Under the pieces are notes generated by a model. The model worked only from the letters and a program-made list of their open reading frames with translations, did no database searches and was not told where the DNA came from. From the IMG/VR virus record IMGVR_UViG_3300025426_000056, positions 1-41,801 of that record: a stretch of DNA of 41,801 bases; one strand, 5' to 3'. The translations under genes were made by a program, and so were the position numbers. This document shows positions 30,679 through 40,044 of this stretch, in pieces; positions within the stretch are counted from its first letter, which is position 1, and each line of letters opens with the position of its first letter. The DNA is from a virus.

Positions 30679-31149
30679 TTAGCCTTTCACAGTGAGGATG
30701 TAAGCTACGAAAAACACAACTATAATTACCACAAATATGAGGATAAAAACACTCCCCCATACTGCCAAGCCACGTAAAAACTCAGCTTTTTCTCTAGCTG
30801 CTTTCTCGGCGGCGAGGCGATCAGCTTTTTTGATTCGGGTAATCTCTTCCTGAAGGCGTATCCACTCACCATAACCATATTGTGACACAAACAGGTTTTG
30901 CGCTTCCTGCATCCATTGGTTAATTTGCTGCTTGGCGGCATAGGCATCCATTGCCCTTTTTTCGGCGCTTTCCTTGGATTGGAAAAGACTTTTGGGTGGA
31001 TCTGCCACCATACGGGTAATTTCACCAACGCTCCCCATTAATGAGGAAACGTCCTGCATCATACCCTGAATTTCCTTACCAGCGGCAATACCTGATTTAA
31101 TAGCGCCGTATGCCGTTTGCGCTAATGCGAGGATTGTTAACGGGTCCAA
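30679..31149 (-). CDS. Membrane-anchored coiled-coil protein, possible holin (156 aa)
   Basis: Starts at TTG with GGGGA six bases upstream. The N-terminus (DPLTILALAQTAYGAIKSGI) is amphipathic and followed by charged helices; residues about 128-152 form a strong transmembrane segment (WGSVFILIFVVIIVVFFVAY). It lies immediately before the endolysin gene, so a holin or lysis-control role is possible. The long soluble part is unlike a typical holin, and a virion role cannot be excluded. Confidence 0.6.
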   Translation of the reverse strand: MDPLTILALAQTAYGAIKSGIAAGKEIQGMMQDVSSLMGSVGEITRMVADPPKSLFQSKESAEKRAMDAYAAKQQINQWMQEAQNLFVSQYGYGEWIRLQEEITRIKKADRLAAEKAAREKAEFLRGLAVWGSVFILIFVVIIVVFFVAYILTVKG

Positions 31150-31201
31150 TTTGTTTCCCCATAGTAATCCCCTCTTGTTAAGAATGAATGATATATATCA
31201 G

Positions 31202-31435
31202 TTATTTGTCTGCTTTGGCATCTAATTTATCAAATATTTTAGCTAACATATCTTTAATTTCACGCATTGATTCTGAAAATTCATCTTTTCTAATATAGTT
31301 TGAAGGAAGGTCCACTTCTAGTCGGTGGATGTCTTCCTTCATTTTTTGTACCGCATCCCATACTTGTCGGCCTAGCCAACCACCCAACGCAAACCCCGCT
31401 CCTACAGCTGTGTCAATTAGGGTCTGCATTTCCAT
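31202..31435 (-). CDS. Small phage protein with C-terminal coiled coil (77 aa)
   Basis: MEMQTLIDTAVGAGFALGGW gives a weakly hydrophobic start; then LEVDLPSNYIRKDEF and a charged helix ending IFDKLDAKADK. I recognise the LPSNYIRKDEF plus FDKLDxKADK pattern from small proteins in phage lysis or tail regions. Possible holin-associated protein; unproven. Confidence 0.65.
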   Translation of the reverse strand: MEMQTLIDTAVGAGFALGGWLGRQVWDAVQKMKEDIHRLEVDLPSNYIRKDEFSESMREIKDMLAKIFDKLDAKADK

Positions 31436-31444
31436 GGTTAACTC

Positions 31445-31645
31445 CTACGAGGCTGGCGCGTCTGGGCTATCAGGAGCAGCAGAAGTTTCAGGCGCTACTT
31501 CTTGAGCAGGTGCTGGCGTCAATTGACTTTCTGCGTCCTGTTTAATTTTAAAAATAAGTTGCTGAACCTCAGCAAATGGACGGTTGCCCAATGCACCGAG
31601 GATATAATTAACTTCATCTACTGTTAAGGTTAAATTCACGTTCAT
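31445..31645 (-). CDS. Small phage protein, unknown function (66 aa)
   Basis: MNVNLTLTVDEVNYILGALG then PFAEVQQLIFKIKQDAESQL, with a Pro/Ala/Ser-rich tail. The order of LTVDEVNxILxxLGxxP and V-x-x-LI-x-KI is a recurrent phage small-protein pattern. Probably a dimer-forming helical protein. Function unknown. Confidence 0.7.
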   Translation of the reverse strand: MNVNLTLTVDEVNYILGALGNRPFAEVQQLIFKIKQDAESQLTPAPAQEVAPETSAAPDSPDAPAS

Positions 31646-31884
31646 TTTCCATTTCCCTCTGGTTTAATGATCGCAGTCGATGACTCACGATCTATATTTA
31701 ATACACCAAAACAACAGATATTCCAATCCTCCCCATCACGTTCATCCGTAATTGGGACAGAAATATTTAAGTGCTTGAATAGGTATTCTTTGCTGTTGTC
31801 TTCAAATACCCGCCATACATGGTCAGGCGTACCCCGCCCATCCATGCCACGGCTTTTGTTAAATCTGATGCTATACTTTGGCAT
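31642..31884 (-). CDS. Hypothetical phage protein (80 aa)
   Basis: From the ATG at 31884: MPKYSIRFNKSRGMDGRGTP, then DHVWRVFEDNSKEYLFKH and DWNICCFGVLNID. The RGTPDHVWRVF and DWNIxCFG blocks match small conserved phage proteins I have seen in marine phages, with unknown function. A longer start (31914) lacks a ribosome-binding site and overlaps the oxygenase gene. It shares one base with that gene. Confidence 0.65.
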   Translation of the reverse strand: MPKYSIRFNKSRGMDGRGTPDHVWRVFEDNSKEYLFKHLNISVPITDERDGEDWNICCFGVLNIDRESSTAIIKPEGNGK

Positions 31885-32537
31885 TAGATTATTTCCGCTG
31901 CTGGAGCGGGACAAGCGGGCGGCGGCGCAAATTGAACGCTAAGGTTAAAATGCACAAATTTAATTGGCTTTTTACCTGCATGACGACCAAATGAATGTGG
32001 CAACCAACCATTTGTAAATACAATCATGCCAGGCTTAGGTTCAAAATTAATCATGTCGCTGGCTTCTGTAGCCATTGTCATGTTTGTTTCATCCAATCCA
32101 ACGATTGTCTTGGCAGGGCGTGGATCATGAATAACCAAACGTGAACAACCTTCTGGCGTATCAAGGAAATAAAAACCTACTATTTGTGCGCCGAATTTAT
32201 GTGTATGCTGTTCCATAAGGGAATGTTTGGAATGTTCTTGTGTCCACATTTCCGTAAAAAACGTCTGCTTATTCTCCATGTTATATCCTTGATCTTTAAG
32301 AATATCCCACGCAGTTTGTGCAACGAACTTAGAAAAATCAGCAATTCGTGGATCATTAAAATAACTTTGCGACATATATACTGGATATATTTCGTTTTTA
32401 GGATGCGCTTTTTTTGCTTCACGAAGATTATCTTCTGAAACTTCCATCACAGATTTAAGAAAATCTGGACGCTGTGCCACATATACTGATGTTGGAAAAT
32501 AAATATATTTTTCCATTTGTGGTTGTACATTATACAT
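31884..32537 (-). CDS. 2-oxoglutarate/Fe(II) dioxygenase
   Basis: A 217-residue double-stranded beta-helix oxygenase like the 2OG-FeII_Oxy_5 family. EQHTHKFGAQIVGFYFLDTP carries His111 and His113; MIVFTNGWLPHSFGRH holds the distal His181, and Lys193 may take the usual Arg position for 2-oxoglutarate. Family members in phages lie next to tail genes; hydroxylation of a virion protein or of DNA/sugar is possible, but the substrate is unknown. GAGGG lies upstream of the ATG. Confidence 0.8.
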   Translation of the reverse strand: MYNVQPQMEKYIYFPTSVYVAQRPDFLKSVMEVSEDNLREAKKAHPKNEIYPVYMSQSYFNDPRIADFSKFVAQTAWDILKDQGYNMENKQTFFTEMWTQEHSKHSLMEQHTHKFGAQIVGFYFLDTPEGCSRLVIHDPRPAKTIVGLDETNMTMATEASDMINFEPKPGMIVFTNGWLPHSFGRHAGKKPIKFVHFNLSVQFAPPPACPAPAAEII

Positions 32538-32564
32538 TTTAATACCCTCTGATTTAAATAAACA

Positions 32565-32963
32565 TTACGCTGATTTAGGAACGACAGCAATCCACGTTTT
32601 GGTTGGCTCGTCCCATTTATACATTTTAGGGGGCGTTCCCGTTCCAGCATCAGATGGAATTGCTACAGGAGCAGTCCAAATCCAATTTGTTGCTGCACTG
32701 ATTGTCCATGATGGATATGGCTGAGGAGGATAAAACACATCATGTGTTGCATCATAAGTATAGCCAGTGCCAGCGTAATTACCTCTCAATGCAACGCCGC
32801 CATCAGGTTTTCCATCCTGACCATAATGAACATTACCACGGGTGTTATATGATGTTTGTACCCACTCAGAAGCAGGGCCAAACAAACCAGAGTTAATGAC
32901 ATCTTGTTCAACAACAATGACTTGCTGAACTATTCCATTAATAACTTGTGCAAAATGGCTCAT
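32565..32963 (-). CDS. Conserved phage tail-region protein (132 aa)
   Basis: Taken from the ATG at 32963: MSHFAQVINGIVQQVIVVEQ. WVQTSYNTRGNVHYGQDGKP and GVALRGNYAGTGYTYD form a pattern known from cyanophage and other marine phage structural regions. The Trp/Pro-rich C-terminus ends KTWIAVVPKSA. The start follows the preceding stop by four bases. A fibre-associated or tail-tip role is plausible. Confidence 0.75.
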   Translation of the reverse strand: MSHFAQVINGIVQQVIVVEQDVINSGLFGPASEWVQTSYNTRGNVHYGQDGKPDGGVALRGNYAGTGYTYDATHDVFYPPQPYPSWTISAATNWIWTAPVAIPSDAGTGTPPKMYKWDEPTKTWIAVVPKSA

Positions 32964-32967
32964 TTCA

Positions 32968-33924
32968 TCACCACTTAATTGAACCTGAACCAGTGAATTT
33001 GTAAATGCGATTGCCACCAGAGCAAATTACTGTTGGCGAACCAGTCGTTGCAGATGCTGCCGAATATGTGTTTGAGTAAGATATGACAACAATACCTGAT
33101 CCACCAGAACCGCCAGTTCTACAATAAGCGCCTCCCCCGCCGCCGCCAGTATTTGCTGTCCCGCTAACACCATTACTAGGGTAAATTCCGCCGCTGCCGC
33201 CGCCGCCAATTCCCCCCGATCCAACACAATAACCATTACTAGCACCCCCGCCACCGCCAGCATAATAAACTGATGATCCAATTATTGATGATGCTTTTCC
33301 TGCCCCTCCATTGCCCGCATGAATATTCGTAGCATTACCACCAGCCGCACCAGCGCCGCCGCCGCCGCCAGCATTAATAATAATACTACAACAATAAAGA
33401 AAATAACCATAACCACCAGCATTACCCTGACCAGCAGTACCTGAACCTGGGCAGAAATTGGTATCACCTGCACCACCACCACCTGATCCACCAGAAGTGG
33501 CGACTGCTACAGCTGCTCCGTGACCACCGCCAATAGAAGTTAAGAAAAATACAGATGAATTGCTTCCATTGCTATTTTGTCCTCCACCGCCGCCAACAGT
33601 TATTGTATAGGTAGTGCATTTTGTTACTGATGTAGTTCCACAAATAAATCCACCAGCGCCACCACCGCCGCCAGCATTTGTATTGCCGCCGCCGCCGCCA
33701 CCCGCAACAACAAGATAATTAACTGATGAGGGAGCAGTATAATTAGATTTGCCATAAAAATTAGTTGGCATTGTAATAGCGCCAGAAGCAACACCAGCCA
33801 ATGTTCTGACACTTGAACAATTTAAACTAATTGTTGACGTACCCGAACCACCAAGTTCAACTTCAATTGATTGACCCGTTGTAGTGCCGCCTAAGCTAAT
33901 TGGGCCTGATGAGTTAAGTGTCAT
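32968..33924 (-). CDS. Glycine-rich tail fibre/adhesin protein (318 aa)
   Basis: N-terminal MTLNSSGPISLGGTTTGQSI with MPTNFYGKS is an attachment-type block shared by phage tail proteins. From about residue 70 onward there are many runs of five or six Gly separated by aromatic and Ser-rich strands, the glycine-rich domain used by receptor-binding adhesins. C-terminus: RIYKFTGSGSIKW. Probably the tip that contacts the host. It overlaps the long fibre gene by four bases (ATGA). Confidence 0.8.
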   Translation of the reverse strand: MTLNSSGPISLGGTTTGQSIEVELGGSGTSTISLNCSSVRTLAGVASGAITMPTNFYGKSNYTAPSSVNYLVVAGGGGGGNTNAGGGGGAGGFICGTTSVTKCTTYTITVGGGGGQNSNGSNSSVFFLTSIGGGHGAAVAVATSGGSGGGGAGDTNFCPGSGTAGQGNAGGYGYFLYCCSIIINAGGGGGAGAAGGNATNIHAGNGGAGKASSIIGSSVYYAGGGGGASNGYCVGSGGIGGGGSGGIYPSNGVSGTANTGGGGGGAYCRTGGSGGSGIVVISYSNTYSAASATTGSPTVICSGGNRIYKFTGSGSIKW

Positions 33925-36900
33925 TTGTCACCTTTGAGTGCTTTAACTTCAGCAGACAATTCTTTGATTGCTTCCACTAATAGTGGAATAAGACGTTCAT
34001 AACGAACTGTTAAATATTTATCATCAATTGGCGCAGGTGCAACAACTTCAGGCATAATTTTTTGAACATCTTGAGCAGAAATACCTACTTCTTTTTTAAC
34101 ATCATAACCTAAAGACTGCGCTGTTTCATTGGCTTGATAATAAAAACCAGTAAGAGATAATACTTTATCTAAAGCATTTTCAATATCGCCAAGACGTGTT
34201 TTAAGACGATCATCGGAATAATATGCAGTTACGTTATTTGTAGCGCGAATTTCACCCGTTGTGCCAGATGCAGCTGTGCCAACACCAAAAGAACCAAATT
34301 GAACACTTGAAGTTGTAGTAATAGCTTGAGGAATACTAAATGTAACAGCACCCGTTGAAGCTGAAACTGAGATACCAGTTCCCGCAACCGCTGATGTTAC
34401 ACCTCCATTTGTTATGGTTACAGCACCAGTTGATGTTGAAACAGTAATTCCACTTCCAGCAGAAACAGATGTTACACCACTATTTGAAATAGTTATAGAA
34501 CCAGATCCGTTGGCAATACCAATTCCACCGCCTGCGGTTAAGTTAGCAACAGTGTAATTAGTTCCATTTCCAATTAAAAGTTGCCCAGCCGCTGGTGTAG
34601 TTGTTACTCCAGTGCCGCCATTTGCGACAACCAATGTGCCAGATAATGTGACTGCGCCAGTGGTGCCTGTTGATGGCGTAAAGCCAGTTGTACCTGCACT
34701 AAATGATGTGACGCCGTTATTGGTTATAGTCACACCGCCAGTGCTGCCTGAAACACCAATTCCAGTACCAGCAGTAATTGATGTTACGCCAGAGTTGGTG
34801 ATTGTGACTGAACCAGTCGAACCAGAAACACTAATTCCTGTACCAGCAACCGCAGAAGTTACGCCAGTATTCGAAATTGTTATAGCACCCGTTGAAGCTG
34901 ATGCTGAAATACCAGTTCCAGCAGTTATTGATGTAACTGTAATGCTTGAAAGTGATGACCAAGACGGAGCAGATGTTCCAGCTGATGTAAGAACTTGTCC
35001 AGATGTTCCAGCCGCAGAGTAAGCGTGTGCTGTTCCTGTGCCATATCCAACCCCACCAGCAGTAGGAGTTGCATTGCTATTTGTGCCGCCATTAGCGATT
35101 GGCAACACGCCAGTAACAGCTTGAGATGTGCCTGCTAATGGGACTTGCCCCCAAACTGGTGCAACGCCAATTCCATTGGAAAGAAGCACGTTTCCAATAG
35201 CCGTGTCTGCCAAGCCAGCGATTGTTGTTGTGCCGCTTGCATATAACAGGCTGCCTGTTGTGTAAGATGAAAGGCCAGTGCCGCCGTTTCCGACAGGCAG
35301 CGTCCCTGTAACTCCAGTGGCGAGGGATACTTGTGACCAAGTGGGTGCAGCAGATGCGCCGCCAGAGGTAAGCACATAGCCAGATGTCCCGTATGTTGCG
35401 CCACCAATACCTAATTGACCAGCCGAACCAAAGCGGAAAGCCTCAGTCGCTGTTGCTGATCCTGTGGCGGTTGTAAAGACAGACGCATAAGCACCCTGTG
35501 CTGTATCTGTGAAATTCTCAGCTGCTGACAATGCAAAATAAGCAGTCGAGCTAGATGCAAACCCAGTTGCACCATAACCACGACCAGAGAACTGAGCAAG
35601 GAAATCACCAGACTGTGTTGCTGTGGGCGATGCGGCTGTGCCACGAGCTGAACGGCCTGTATAAACAGAGTAATTGCCCGTACCATACGCATCTTGAGTG
35701 ATGCGGGTGTTCGCCGAATTAGCACCGACAATATAAAGATCCGTACCAGAAGGGAGTGTGGTTGTCGGTGTCGTTGTCTGTGTGTTTGAGACAATCGTAA
35801 GGGTTGTCTGTGGCGTTGCTGTGTTTAGGCCGAGGCGATAATTGGTGTTATCCCAAAAGAATTTGGAATTATTTTGCGTATAAACACCAGATGACCCAGC
35901 GAAGACCACCGAGCCAGCCGTAAATGTGGTCGCTGTTCCTGTGCCGCCATAACCAACGCCAATTGTAGAACCATTCCAAACACCAGCAGTAATTGCACCG
36001 CTTGTGCCGATGGTAAGGGCATCAGTTGCGCCATTATTTACAACAAAATGAATTGCATTTGATGTTGTCGTTCCGATGGCAAGATCAGCAGAAGTTGCTG
36101 TTAAAAACACATTATTTGGGGCATTGAAAGCGCCAGATCCGCTAAACCCAGACGAATTCATACCGAAATCGCCATAATAGGTTGATGCAGTTCCGTTATT
36201 GTTACTTACAATAAAATCTGTTGATGCCGCAGTTCCCGAATTTGTATTTTGAAGAACAATTTCGTTGTATGTGTTCACACTTGATGTGTAACTAGCGAAA
36301 ATGTTTAAATCGCTATATCCCAAACTTCCGTAACTATAAGCACCAGTTGATGAGGCACTAGCAAGCGAACCATTTGCACTCACATAAGTAAAAGCGCCAG
36401 TAGATGGTGTTGTTGCACCAACAGTTCCGTTAAACGCATTTGACCAAGTGGCGGTTGTTCCATTCGATGTCAAAATTGTATTTGCAGAACCAATACCAAG
36501 GCGTGATGCTGTGTTTGTACCAGTACCGATAATTAAATCGCCAGTACTTGTAATTGGCGATAATGCGTTAAACGCAGTTGATGCTGTTGTTTGCCCTGTA
36601 CCGCCAAAAGAAATTGGAACAGTATTAAGGCTTATAACACTGCCTGTTTTTTGAAGCGGTGATGTAACTGTAACGCTAGATGATGATGATGTTTGCGTCC
36701 AATTTAATGCAGTCGTGCCAACAGTAATTGTTCCTGTTGTGGTCATCACCCAACCAGTAGCACCATTTGTCGAACCAGCAGTAACAAAGTTTGCAGAGCC
36801 AGTTTCAATAAAGTTTGGTCCCGTTCCAACTGTGTTGAAATCAGTTGCACGAGTCAAAACCCAGTTTGTCGAGCCTGAACCTTGATTTGTTACTGTATAA

Positions 36901-38612
36901 ATGCCGTTATATGCGGCATTGCTTTCATTTTTAACAAGAACACGAGTGGCATTAGTAACGTCTGTGGCTGTGAACGTATAGCCGTCAATTGTTAACGCAG
37001 CTTGTGTTCCAGCATTGGTAATTGTTGCGCCAACACCAGCTGTACCATTATTATAAGTAATTGTGCCAAGATCAGTCGTTGTTGCGTAAGATGATTGCGT
37101 GTGGAATGTTTGATTTGAGACTGTAGCAACTTGGTTATCAACATATTGTTTTGTTGATGCTTGAAGCGCCGCAGTTGGATCTTGTGTAAGCGTTAATGTG
37201 GTTAAACCAGAAATAGTTGTGGCTGTTGCGCCAAGAGAAATGCTTGTGCTGCCAATTGTAACAGATGAATTAGTCAAACCAGAATTAGGTATCGTTGTTT
37301 GCGCTGTAACTGCGCCTGTTCCGTTACCGAACAAATAACCAGACAAGCTTGTTGCGCCAGTACCGCCATTGGCAACTGGCAAAGTTCCTGTAACTCCAGT
37401 GGTTAATGGTAAGCCAGTAGCATTTGTCAAAATAGCTAATGATGGTGTTCCAAGATTAGGAGTGACGAATGTTGGGCTGGTGTTTAAAACAACAGAGCCA
37501 GTACCTGTTGATGTTGTAACGCCTGTACCACCCGCAGATACGGGAAGCGTTCCAGAGGTTAAAGTTGTTGTGCCTGTGGCATATAAAGCGCCGCCAGAAG
37601 TAAGAGAAGAAAGGCCAGTACCGCCATTGGCAACACCGAGTGTGCCTGTAATTGCACTTGAAAGATTTACTTTGCCCCAAGAAGGAGCAACGCCAACACC
37701 ACCCGACAAAAGAACATTGCCTGTCGCAACGTCATTTAAACGTGCAAGACTTGTTGATGATGATGCGTAAAGCAGATCACCAGTTGTATATAGATTAAAG
37801 CCTGTGCCGCCTTGCGTAGCTGATAAAGGTGTTGTTAACCCACTAAGGCTAGTAATATCCCCATTAGCGCCAGAAGCAGCAGCCCCAAGGTTTGTTCTAG
37901 CGCCGTTGGCAGTAGTAGAACCAGTCCCGCCATAAGAGACACCAATAGCAGAGCCGTTCCAAGTGCCAGAAGAAATAGTGCTGAAGGAACCTGTACCCGT
38001 AAATGAGAGGTTCGTAAATGCACCCGTAGATGGCGTGGTCGCACCAATTGTTGTTTGATTGATTGTAGAAGTTTCAATATCGACATTGAATAAACTACCA
38101 CCTGTGATCGACACATTATTAGAATTTTCATAGGCCATTGAACCAAGGCCAAGGTTAATCCAATGCGGCGCATTTCCAGAACCTTGTGTGGCAAGGACAT
38201 AACCATTTGTACTTGGTGCTAATTCCTGCCAAGTAGAGGAACCACGATATAAAAGGCTGCCAACAGTGGTGCCAAATGTATCAAGGATAGCACTTGGTGT
38301 TACATCAGATGGAGATGCCGTACCGCCAGTCAGGTTAGCTTTAACAGTACCTGCCGCCATTTGGGCGAGGTAAGTATTGCTAATAGCTGCCGTGGGAAGC
38401 GTAATAGTGACAGCGCCGCCAACTGTTGAAGATTGAAGAGGCGAACTGGCTGTAACACTGCTAATTCCAGGCGCTGGGTAAGTTGTGGCTACGTATTGGC
38501 CAATTTGTGCAGTTGTTACCTTAACCGATGAACCAGATTGAACAGCTTCAAGTTGTTCCGAACCAGACAGGGATGTTGCCGATGTTAAATTCGGTATTTG
38601 CACATTGCTCAT
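33921..38612 (-). CDS. Long tail fibre with C-terminal S74 chaperone (1563 aa)
   Basis: Starts MSNVQIPNLTSATSLSGSEQ, the usual N-terminus of this fibre family. The body is Thr/Ser/Gly-rich with at least ten GGTG motifs, many in the form GTLPVANGGTG, and 25-residue tandem repeats ending in NxGVTS before the end. The last 98 residues are the S74 chaperone: SDDRLKTRLGD begins at Ser1466, followed by VGISAQDVQKIMPEVV. It folds the trimeric fibre and is expected to cleave itself. Antisense frames over this gene are artefacts of the repeats. Confidence 0.88.
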   Translation of the reverse strand: MSNVQIPNLTSATSLSGSEQLEAVQSGSSVKVTTAQIGQYVATTYPAPGISSVTASSPLQSSTVGGAVTITLPTAAISNTYLAQMAAGTVKANLTGGTASPSDVTPSAILDTFGTTVGSLLYRGSSTWQELAPSTNGYVLATQGSGNAPHWINLGLGSMAYENSNNVSITGGSLFNVDIETSTINQTTIGATTPSTGAFTNLSFTGTGSFSTISSGTWNGSAIGVSYGGTGSTTANGARTNLGAAASGANGDITSLSGLTTPLSATQGGTGFNLYTTGDLLYASSSTSLARLNDVATGNVLLSGGVGVAPSWGKVNLSSAITGTLGVANGGTGLSSLTSGGALYATGTTTLTSGTLPVSAGGTGVTTSTGTGSVVLNTSPTFVTPNLGTPSLAILTNATGLPLTTGVTGTLPVANGGTGATSLSGYLFGNGTGAVTAQTTIPNSGLTNSSVTIGSTSISLGATATTISGLTTLTLTQDPTAALQASTKQYVDNQVATVSNQTFHTQSSYATTTDLGTITYNNGTAGVGATITNAGTQAALTIDGYTFTATDVTNATRVLVKNESNAAYNGIYTVTNQGSGSTNWVLTRATDFNTVGTGPNFIETGSANFVTAGSTNGATGWVMTTTGTITVGTTALNWTQTSSSSSVTVTSPLQKTGSVISLNTVPISFGGTGQTTASTAFNALSPITSTGDLIIGTGTNTASRLGIGSANTILTSNGTTATWSNAFNGTVGATTPSTGAFTYVSANGSLASASSTGAYSYGSLGYSDLNIFASYTSSVNTYNEIVLQNTNSGTAASTDFIVSNNNGTASTYYGDFGMNSSGFSGSGAFNAPNNVFLTATSADLAIGTTTSNAIHFVVNNGATDALTIGTSGAITAGVWNGSTIGVGYGGTGTATTFTAGSVVFAGSSGVYTQNNSKFFWDNTNYRLGLNTATPQTTLTIVSNTQTTTPTTTLPSGTDLYIVGANSANTRITQDAYGTGNYSVYTGRSARGTAASPTATQSGDFLAQFSGRGYGATGFASSSTAYFALSAAENFTDTAQGAYASVFTTATGSATATEAFRFGSAGQLGIGGATYGTSGYVLTSGGASAAPTWSQVSLATGVTGTLPVGNGGTGLSSYTTGSLLYASGTTTIAGLADTAIGNVLLSNGIGVAPVWGQVPLAGTSQAVTGVLPIANGGTNSNATPTAGGVGYGTGTAHAYSAAGTSGQVLTSAGTSAPSWSSLSSITVTSITAGTGISASASTGAITISNTGVTSAVAGTGISVSGSTGSVTITNSGVTSITAGTGIGVSGSTGGVTITNNGVTSFSAGTTGFTPSTGTTGAVTLSGTLVVANGGTGVTTTPAAGQLLIGNGTNYTVANLTAGGGIGIANGSGSITISNSGVTSVSAGSGITVSTSTGAVTITNGGVTSAVAGTGISVSASTGAVTFSIPQAITTTSSVQFGSFGVGTAASGTTGEIRATNNVTAYYSDDRLKTRLGDIENALDKVLSLTGFYYQANETAQSLGYDVKKEVGISAQDVQKIMPEVVAPAPIDDKYLTVRYERLIPLLVEAIKELSAEVKALKGDK
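34355..34950 (-). repeat. 75-bp coding tandem repeats in the long fibre gene
   Basis: The encoded unit is 25 residues (VTSxxAGTGIxVSxSTGxVT, then ITNxG). Three units run head to tail and two more lie closer to the C-terminus, separated by an unrelated stretch. Such repeats can expand or shrink by slippage and change fibre length. Confidence 0.65.
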
Positions 38613-39331
38613 TTAAGCGACCCTGTGTTTGGAACTTGGCTAAAGTTGTATGGCAAGCTTGGGTTATTTATAACATATCCCCCTGAAATATAAAAACCCG
38701 TAAATGACGACCCTTGCAGGTCAATTTGTTTTGCGTTGACAACTGTTACGATCCAATTTCCATTGGCATTTGGAACGCCATTGACCATTTGGACTATTAC
38801 ACTTTGGCCAGAAATAATGCCATTTGTAGTTGCCATGCTTAGTCTGATTAATCCAGACCCATTATTAACAGCACCCGTCACATTGCGGTAAGTAACTGCA
38901 TTTGGGTCCGTACCAGGCAATTGATTAAGGCCCAGAGGCGGTTCACCAGTTTCCTGTGTGACGCGATTGTTATTATCCTGCGTAATGCGGTTGTTGCCGC
39001 CCTGGACAGGAATACCCGTCGGATAATTAATGCTGTTTTGACCAGATGTGACACGATAATCTGTCTCATCATCAACAAAGTATTCGATACGTGGATTCTC
39101 GATTGGCACTGGATCAGCAGGAACAACAATAGCCCTCAACTGCTGTTGAGGTTCGTCATAGCATGTATCGCAAACCAATATGCGTTTATTGATTAATGAT
39201 GCGCCAGCCCAGTCAAATTGCCATTGCAAATCAACCCGATTAACACGGAAACCACAGCGATCACATATGGCATGAGCCTGTGGTGCGCGTGGGTTAGTCC
39301 TTGCCCGTCCTGACTGAGATGCGTATGCCAC
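38609..39331 (-). CDS. Conserved virion protein with zinc-binding motif (240 aa)
   Basis: MAYASQSGRARTNPRAPQAH is followed by CDRC (Cys23, Cys26) and CDTC (Cys54, Cys57), a zinc-ribbon. QLRAIVVPADPVPIENPRIE then begins a Thr/Gln-rich middle and a beta-strand C-terminus. I recognise the N-terminal 80 residues from conserved structural-region proteins of alphaproteobacterial phages; the role is unknown. ATGA overlap with the long fibre gene. Confidence 0.75.
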   Translation of the reverse strand: MAYASQSGRARTNPRAPQAHAICDRCGFRVNRVDLQWQFDWAGASLINKRILVCDTCYDEPQQQLRAIVVPADPVPIENPRIEYFVDDETDYRVTSGQNSINYPTGIPVQGGNNRITQDNNNRVTQETGEPPLGLNQLPGTDPNAVTYRNVTGAVNNGSGLIRLSMATTNGIISGQSVIVQMVNGVPNANGNWIVTVVNAKQIDLQGSSFTGFYISGGYVINNPSLPYNFSQVPNTGSLK

Positions 39332-39339
39332 TAGCCCTC

Positions 39340-40035
39340 CTACGGCCTATAATAGCCTATGATTTGAGGACTGATGTATTGCGAAGCTTGTTCCACGTTT
39401 TGTGCAGCAACTACATTATATGCATCATCAGCGGCTGCTTTAAGCATAACAGTAGCTTGCGGATTCCAAATCATTGATAGACGTTCAGCCAATCCAAATG
39501 CAAAAGCTTCCAGCCAAAGATATGGAATATCCACCTGCTGCCCACTGGTAAAGTTTGAGTCTTGGATTTGCTTAACTCGATAATAGTTAAGATATTGCGC
39601 GCTTGTGCCATCAGGGACAGGCCACAAAGTAACGGTTGGCGACAGTAAGCGGTCAAACCAATAAACAGTGGTAAATCCCTGCTGCTCTTTGTTTGGATAG
39701 GAAGAATATTCTGTGCGGCTGATGGGCAGAATATAACGATCAATAGGCTGCGTATTTCCTGTAGTCGTTGTAACATACGCATCAAGGATCATCACAGTGC
39801 TTGGATCTACACTATAGGTTGTTTGACCCTGAACCAAGGGAACCTGAACAAGATCAACCTGCCAAAGATTGACACCTTGGTTTGACCAGCGAGACAGCAA
39901 CATATTAGCCGCAGTTTGAGCAGAAGACATATGCTCCTGAGTCAGCGCAGTGTTACGCACCCCAGCCAAATTAAAGGCGTATAGGGTTATTTCGCCTAAG
40001 CTGGGGTTGTAATTATATGTGCCGCTTGTGGCCAT
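39340..40035 (-). CDS. P22 gp4-like tail accessory/head-tail connector protein
   Basis: A 231-residue protein with the helical layout of P22 gp4-type connectors: AFNLAGVRNTALTQEHMSSA, then AANMLLSRWSNQGVNLWQVD and a late WLEAFAFGLAERLSMIW. It would seal the portal and join the tail. Located next to other conserved structural genes, upstream of the fibre genes. It ends YYRP. Confidence 0.78.
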   Translation of the reverse strand: MATSGTYNYNPSLGEITLYAFNLAGVRNTALTQEHMSSAQTAANMLLSRWSNQGVNLWQVDLVQVPLVQGQTTYSVDPSTVMILDAYVTTTTGNTQPIDRYILPISRTEYSSYPNKEQQGFTTVYWFDRLLSPTVTLWPVPDGTSAQYLNYYRVKQIQDSNFTSGQQVDIPYLWLEAFAFGLAERLSMIWNPQATVMLKAAADDAYNVVAAQNVEQASQYISPQIIGYYRP

Positions 40036-40044
40036 TAGTCACCC

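Noticed and set aside
34612-35022. Val/Pro-rich plus-strand frame
   Set aside because: Antisense of the repetitive Thr/Gly fibre gene; repeats keep the opposite frame open. Similar frames at 36448-36654 and 37369-37770 are also antisense shadows.
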